From assembly GCA_016293265.1 (NCBI GenBank), contig JAEDEN010000022.1, forward strand, positions 1 through 27,046: 27,046 bases of DNA, read 5' to 3'. Source of the DNA: Oscillospiraceae bacterium. Its GTDB lineage: Bacteria > Bacillota > Clostridia > Oscillospirales > Oscillospiraceae. The stretch's first letter is position 1. Each line of letters begins with the position of its first letter. The notes beneath the pieces were generated by a model. It searched no databases. It was not told the DNA's origin and saw only the letters and a list, made by a program, of their open reading frames with translations. Positions 24,280 to 27,046 of the stretch are shown here, one piece after another. Position numbers and translations under genes: made by a program.

Positions 24280-25176
24280 ATGGCTTTTCCCGAAAACCTG
24301 CAATTTCTCCGCGCCCGTGCCGGCGTGACCCAGGAGCATCTGGCCGAGGAGCTGAACGTCTCCCGCCAGAGCGTAAGCAAATGGGAGAGCGGAGCCAGCT
24401 TCCCCGAGATGGAAACGCTGCTGCGGATATGCGACCTATACGGTGTGAACCTGGACACGCTGCTGCGGGGCAGCCTGGAGGAGAGCCAGGTCTGCGACAC
24501 GGCCCGCTACGACGCCTTCATGAACCGTTTCTCCCTTCGCGTCTCCCTTTCCGTGGGAGCCATTCTGGCGGGGGTCAGCATGATGATCCTGCTTCCTGCC
24601 CTGGGCGTCCATGAGATGCTGGCAACGGCCTTTTTCCTGCTGGTGGTGACGGTCTCTGCCGTGGTGCTGGTGGCCAGCGGCATTGAGGAGGATCACTTCC
24701 GCAAAAAGCACCCCCTGATCCAGGATTTTTACACAGAGGAGGAAAAAGAGGCCTTCCACCGCAAATTCATCTGGTACATCGCCGGCGGCGTCGGAGCCAT
24801 TCTCTTCGGCGTGGTGCTGCTGATCGTCTTTTTCGCCTTTTTCCCGGAAAGGGAGCCCTATGAATCCCTGGCGGGAAGCGCGTTTTTGATGATCGTGGCC
24901 CTGGCGGTCACCGCCTTCATCTACGGCGGGATGCAAGAGGAGAAATACAAGATCTGGAAATATAACCGGGACAACAACCCCACCCCCGAGGCCAAGGCCC
25001 AGTTGGGCAGAAACGGCGCCCTCTGCGGCTGCATCATGCTGGTCGCCACGGCCATTTATGTGGGCCTTGGCTGCAGCAGGGGGCTCTGGGGCCAGGCCTG
25101 GTGGCTGTTCCCCGTGGGCGGGATCCTCTGCGGCCTGGTGTGCACCGCCCTGAACCCCTACAAGGGAGAGGAGTGA
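24280..25176 (+). CDS. XRE-type HTH regulator fused to a membrane domain
   Basis: A 298-residue protein. Residues 1-65 form a HTH_3 (XRE) domain: FLRARAGVTQEHLAEELNVS, RQSVSKWESGASFPEMETLL, with a YGVNLDTLLRG end. The remainder carries about six hydrophobic segments (87-107, 113-134, 163-187, 196-217, 247-264, 273-292) and basic/acidic loops such as EEDHFRKKHPLIQDFY. XRE-membrane fusions of this kind are frequent in gut Clostridia; the DNA-binding part faces the cytoplasm, and the membrane part may sense envelope state. ATG at 24280 has GGAGG 8 nt upstream. The target is unknown, although the shared region with nnr makes self-control plausible. It ends at the terminator 25185-25229. Confidence 0.9.
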   Translation: MAFPENLQFLRARAGVTQEHLAEELNVSRQSVSKWESGASFPEMETLLRICDLYGVNLDTLLRGSLEESQVCDTARYDAFMNRFSLRVSLSVGAILAGVSMMILLPALGVHEMLATAFFLLVVTVSAVVLVASGIEEDHFRKKHPLIQDFYTEEEKEAFHRKFIWYIAGGVGAILFGVVLLIVFFAFFPEREPYESLAGSAFLMIVALAVTAFIYGGMQEEKYKIWKYNRDNNPTPEAKAQLGRNGALCGCIMLVATAIYVGLGCSRGLWGQAWWLFPVGGILCGLVCTALNPYKGEE

Positions 25177-25184
25177 AGGGACCT

Positions 25185-25229
25185 TCCCCAAACCTGCCGA
25201 AAACCGGCGGGTTTGGGGATTTTTCTCTT
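25185..25229 (+). terminator. Intrinsic terminator after the XRE gene
   Basis: A 15-bp stem (25185-25199 with 25205-25219, one G-T pair), loop AAAAC, then TTTTTCTCTT. The pheST promoter's -35 (25228) starts at the very end of the T-tract. Confidence 0.93.
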
Positions 25230-25256
25230 GCATTTCCCGGTTTTCTATGATATAAG
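25228..25256 (+). promoter_or_regulatory. Promoter of pheST
   Basis: TTGCAT, 17 bp, TATAAG with a TGA extension (extended -10). The start point would be about 25263, at the beginning of the T-box leader. Confidence 0.8.
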
Positions 25257-25262
25257 TGATAT

Positions 25263-25496
25263 TTGATATCAGTGATGAACGGGAAAATAACCGTAAGGCG
25301 CCGCCAAGAGAGGTCCGGTCACCGGCTGCAAGCCGGACTGCGGAGGCACGGTTTGGTTCGCCCGGGAGCTTCCATGGAGACATGGCGGCCGGCCCACCGT
25401 TACAGGGGCTTCAAGTGCGTGCCGGAAGGCGCGAATTTGGGTGGTACCGCGGAAGGAGTTGCCTTTCGTCCCAATTCTGGGACGGAGGGCTTTTTT
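25263..25496 (+). ncRNA. T-box riboswitch with Phe specifier, controlling pheST
   Basis: A leader of about 235 nt. Stem I is visible, with the AAGAGAG element of the T-box stem I near 25307. ACCG and CGGT pair, leaving an internal loop with GGTTCG, so the specifier codon is TTC (25357-25359), Phe. The invariant T-box GGGTGGTACCGCGG is at 25439-25452, and its TGGT (25442-25445) would pair with the ACCA end of uncharged tRNA-Phe (discriminator A). The terminator is GCCTTTCGTCCCA with TGGGACGGAGGGC (25461-25490) followed by six Ts. Uncharged tRNA-Phe would stabilise the antiterminator and switch on pheS. The start boundary is an estimate. Confidence 0.95.
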
Positions 25497-25545
25497 CATC
25501 TCCATCCCGAAACGATAAACGACACTTTGATAAGGAGCATCGACT

Positions 25546-26571
25546 ATGAAGCAGCAACTGGAAGCCATTCGCGCCGGCGCGCTGGAAGCCATCGCCGCCA
25601 CGACCCGGAGCAGCGACCTGGAGGCCCTGCGGGTAAAATACCTGGGCAAAAAGGGCGAGCTGACCGCCGTTCTCAAGCAGATGGGCAAGCTCTCCCCCGA
25701 GGAGCGCCCCGTCATGGGACAGTTGGCCAACGAGGTCCGCGCCGCCGTGGAAAAGGCCGTGGAGTCCCAGGCCGCCCTCCTGGCGGAGAAGGCCCTGGCG
25801 GACAAGCTGGCCGCCGAGACCATCGACGTCACCATCCCCGGCAAGGAAATTGAACTGGGCCACAAGCACCCCATGTACACCGCCCTGGACTCCTTCAAGG
25901 AGATCTTCATCAACATGGGCTTTGAAATCATGGACGGCCCCGAGGTGGAGCAGCAGGACTACAACTTCACCAAGCTCAACACCCCCGACGACCATCCCGC
26001 CCGGGAGTGGTCTGACACCTTCTATCTCACCGAGGACTCCTCCATCCTCCTGCGCACCCAGACCTCTCCCATGCAGATCCGGGCCATGGAGACCCACGGT
26101 GTGCCCATCCGCATGATCTCCCCCGGCCGGGTCTACCGCAAGGACGAGGTGGACGCCACCCACTCCCCCATGTTCCACCAGATCGAGGGCCTTGTGGTGG
26201 ACAAGGGCATCACCATGGCAGACCTGAAGGGCACCCTCAATGCCGTCATCCGGGAAATCTACGGCCCCGCCACCAAGACCCGCTTCCGCCCCCACCACTT
26301 CCCCTTCACCGAGCCCTCCTGCGAGGTGGATATCCAGTGCCACAAGTGCGGCGGCAAGGGCTGCCCCACCTGCAAGGGCGAGGGCTGGATCGAGGTGCTG
26401 GGCGCCGGCATGGTACACCCCAAGGTGCTGCGCAACTGCGGCGTGGACCCCGACGTGTACTCCGGCTTCGCCTTCGGCTTCGGCCTGGAGCGCATGGCCA
26501 TGGGCCGTTACAAGATCAGCGACCTGCGCCTCATCTTCGAAAACGACATCCGTTTCCTGGAGCAATTCTAA
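25546..26571 (+). CDS. pheS: Phenylalanyl-tRNA synthetase alpha subunit
   Basis: A 341-residue subunit of normal length. An N-terminal coiled-coil tRNA-binding domain (about 1-85) is followed by the class II catalytic core: GHKHPMYTALDSFKEIFINMGFEIMDGPEVE (motif 1 region), THSPMFHQIEGLVVDKGITM (motif 2 region), and GWIEVLGAGMVHPKVL with GFAFGFGLERMAMGRYKI (motif 3). The CHKCGGKGCPTCKGEGW segment is the cysteine-rich loop seen in many Firmicute PheS proteins. It attaches Phe to tRNA-Phe as an alpha2beta2 complex with PheT. The ATG at 25546 follows AAGGAG. It is controlled by the T-box at 25263-25496. Confidence 0.98.
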   Translation: MKQQLEAIRAGALEAIAATTRSSDLEALRVKYLGKKGELTAVLKQMGKLSPEERPVMGQLANEVRAAVEKAVESQAALLAEKALADKLAAETIDVTIPGKEIELGHKHPMYTALDSFKEIFINMGFEIMDGPEVEQQDYNFTKLNTPDDHPAREWSDTFYLTEDSSILLRTQTSPMQIRAMETHGVPIRMISPGRVYRKDEVDATHSPMFHQIEGLVVDKGITMADLKGTLNAVIREIYGPATKTRFRPHHFPFTEPSCEVDIQCHKCGGKGCPTCKGEGWIEVLGAGMVHPKVLRNCGVDPDVYSGFAFGFGLERMAMGRYKISDLRLIFENDIRFLEQF

Positions 26572-26584
26572 CCGAAAAAACACA

Positions 26585-26639
26585 GGGAGCAGGACTCCCA
26601 TACCGGCCCGGGGACGTCTCCGGCAAACCCGCCCGGGCC
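26585..26639 (+). repeat. Two hairpins in the pheS-pheT gap
   Basis: GGGAG-CAGGA-CTCCC (26585-26599) is a small stem. GGCCCGGG (26605-26612) pairs with CCCGGGCC (26632-26639), an 8-bp G/C stem over a 19-base loop. Neither is followed by a clear T-run, so pheT probably remains in the same transcript. Confidence 0.5.
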
Positions 26640-26677
26640 AAAGAAATGATTTTTCCTGCATTTAGGAGGATACAGAA

Positions 26678-27046
26678 TGAAGCTTTCCCGTAAATGGCTG
26701 AATGAATTTGTTGACGTGGGGTCTGTCAGCGACCGCGATTTCGCGGAGGCCATGACCCTCTCCGGCTCCAAGGTGGAAGTGACGGAGGTTTTGAACGAAT
26801 CCCTGAAAAACGTGGTGGCTGGCCGCATCGTGAAGATGGAGCGCCACCCCGACTCCGACCATATGTGGGTGTGCCAGCTTGACGTGGGCGAAGAGGAGCC
26901 CACCCAGATCGTCACCGGCGCCTGGAACATCCACCAGGGAGATCTGGTGCCCGTTGCCCGGCACAAGTCCCTGCTCCCCGGCGGCGTGAAGATCGAAAAG
27001 GGCAAGCTGCGGGGCGTGGTGTCCAACGGTATGCTCTGCTCTTTGA
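26678..27046 (+). CDS. pheT: Phenylalanyl-tRNA synthetase beta subunit (partial, N-terminus only)
   Basis: The first 123 codons of a gene normally about 800 codons long, running off the right edge. It starts MKLSRKWLNEFVDVGSVSDR, followed by the tRNA-binding OB-fold domain: VVAGRIVKMERHPDSDHMWVCQLDVG, TQIVTGAWNIHQGDLVPVA and MLCS near the edge. These are the standard PheT N-terminal motifs. ATG at 26678 follows TAGGAGGATA. The gap to pheS is 106 bp, longer than usual, and carries two hairpins. Confidence 0.97.

Overview
The window looks like a chromosomal segment of an endospore-forming, high-GC Firmicute of the Oscillospiraceae type (Flavonifractor/Oscillibacter-like gut Clostridia). This is inferred from strong SD sites, sigma-A promoters of TTGACA-17-TATAAT type, a Phe T-box in front of pheST, a glmS ribozyme, spore and cortex enzymes (PdaA-like deacetylase, SleB-like hydrolase), Asp23/NusB, NrdR, and an operon resembling the Bacillus ydcC-alr-mazEF cluster. 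The genus cannot be fixed from the sequence alone. I see no insertion sequence, CRISPR array, tRNA or rRNA.

Layout. 1-844 (-): asp23/gls24-like gene and nusB (cut by the window edge), one operon. 949-2480 (-): a PadR repressor and a membrane DUF2812 protein, with two operator palindromes, one filling the promoter spacer. 2701-3483 (+): secreted SleB-like hydrolase. 3544-4338 (+): lone TIGR04255-family gene with its own promoter. 4443-10687 (-): a three-gene envelope operon (small unknown protein, MMPL/RND transporter, giant GLUG-repeat surface protein) diverging from a TetR gene at 10894-11481. 11607-12287 (-): DEDDh exonuclease. 12406-13230 (+): PdaA-like deacetylase. 13276-14925 (-): SLH-GH25 cell-wall lysozyme, preceded by a short terminated leader RNA. 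15091-16929 (-): glmS with its ribozyme. 17320-18380 (+): DUF421 and DUF4363 membrane pair. 18388-18843 (-): nrdR. 24061-19012 (-): nnrE/nnrD fusion, LolA-like lipoprotein, alr, mazF, a secreted protein, a terminator, then a small unknown gene. 24280-25176 (+): XRE regulator fused to a membrane domain. 25228-27046 (+): promoter, Phe T-box, pheS and the start of pheT.

Much of the window concerns the cell wall: GlmS makes glucosamine-6-phosphate, Alr makes D-alanine, and PdaA, SleB and the SLH-GH25 protein modify or cut peptidoglycan. The least explained part is the 4443-10687 operon, where a proton-driven lipid/envelope transporter with a bactofilin-like tail is translationally coupled to a 1147-residue anchored protein whose GLUG beta-solenoid is split by about 420 helical residues. 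Other points worth checking are the roughly 67-nt leader RNA before the SLH-GH25 gene, a mazF with no visible mazE, and the PadR promoter design.
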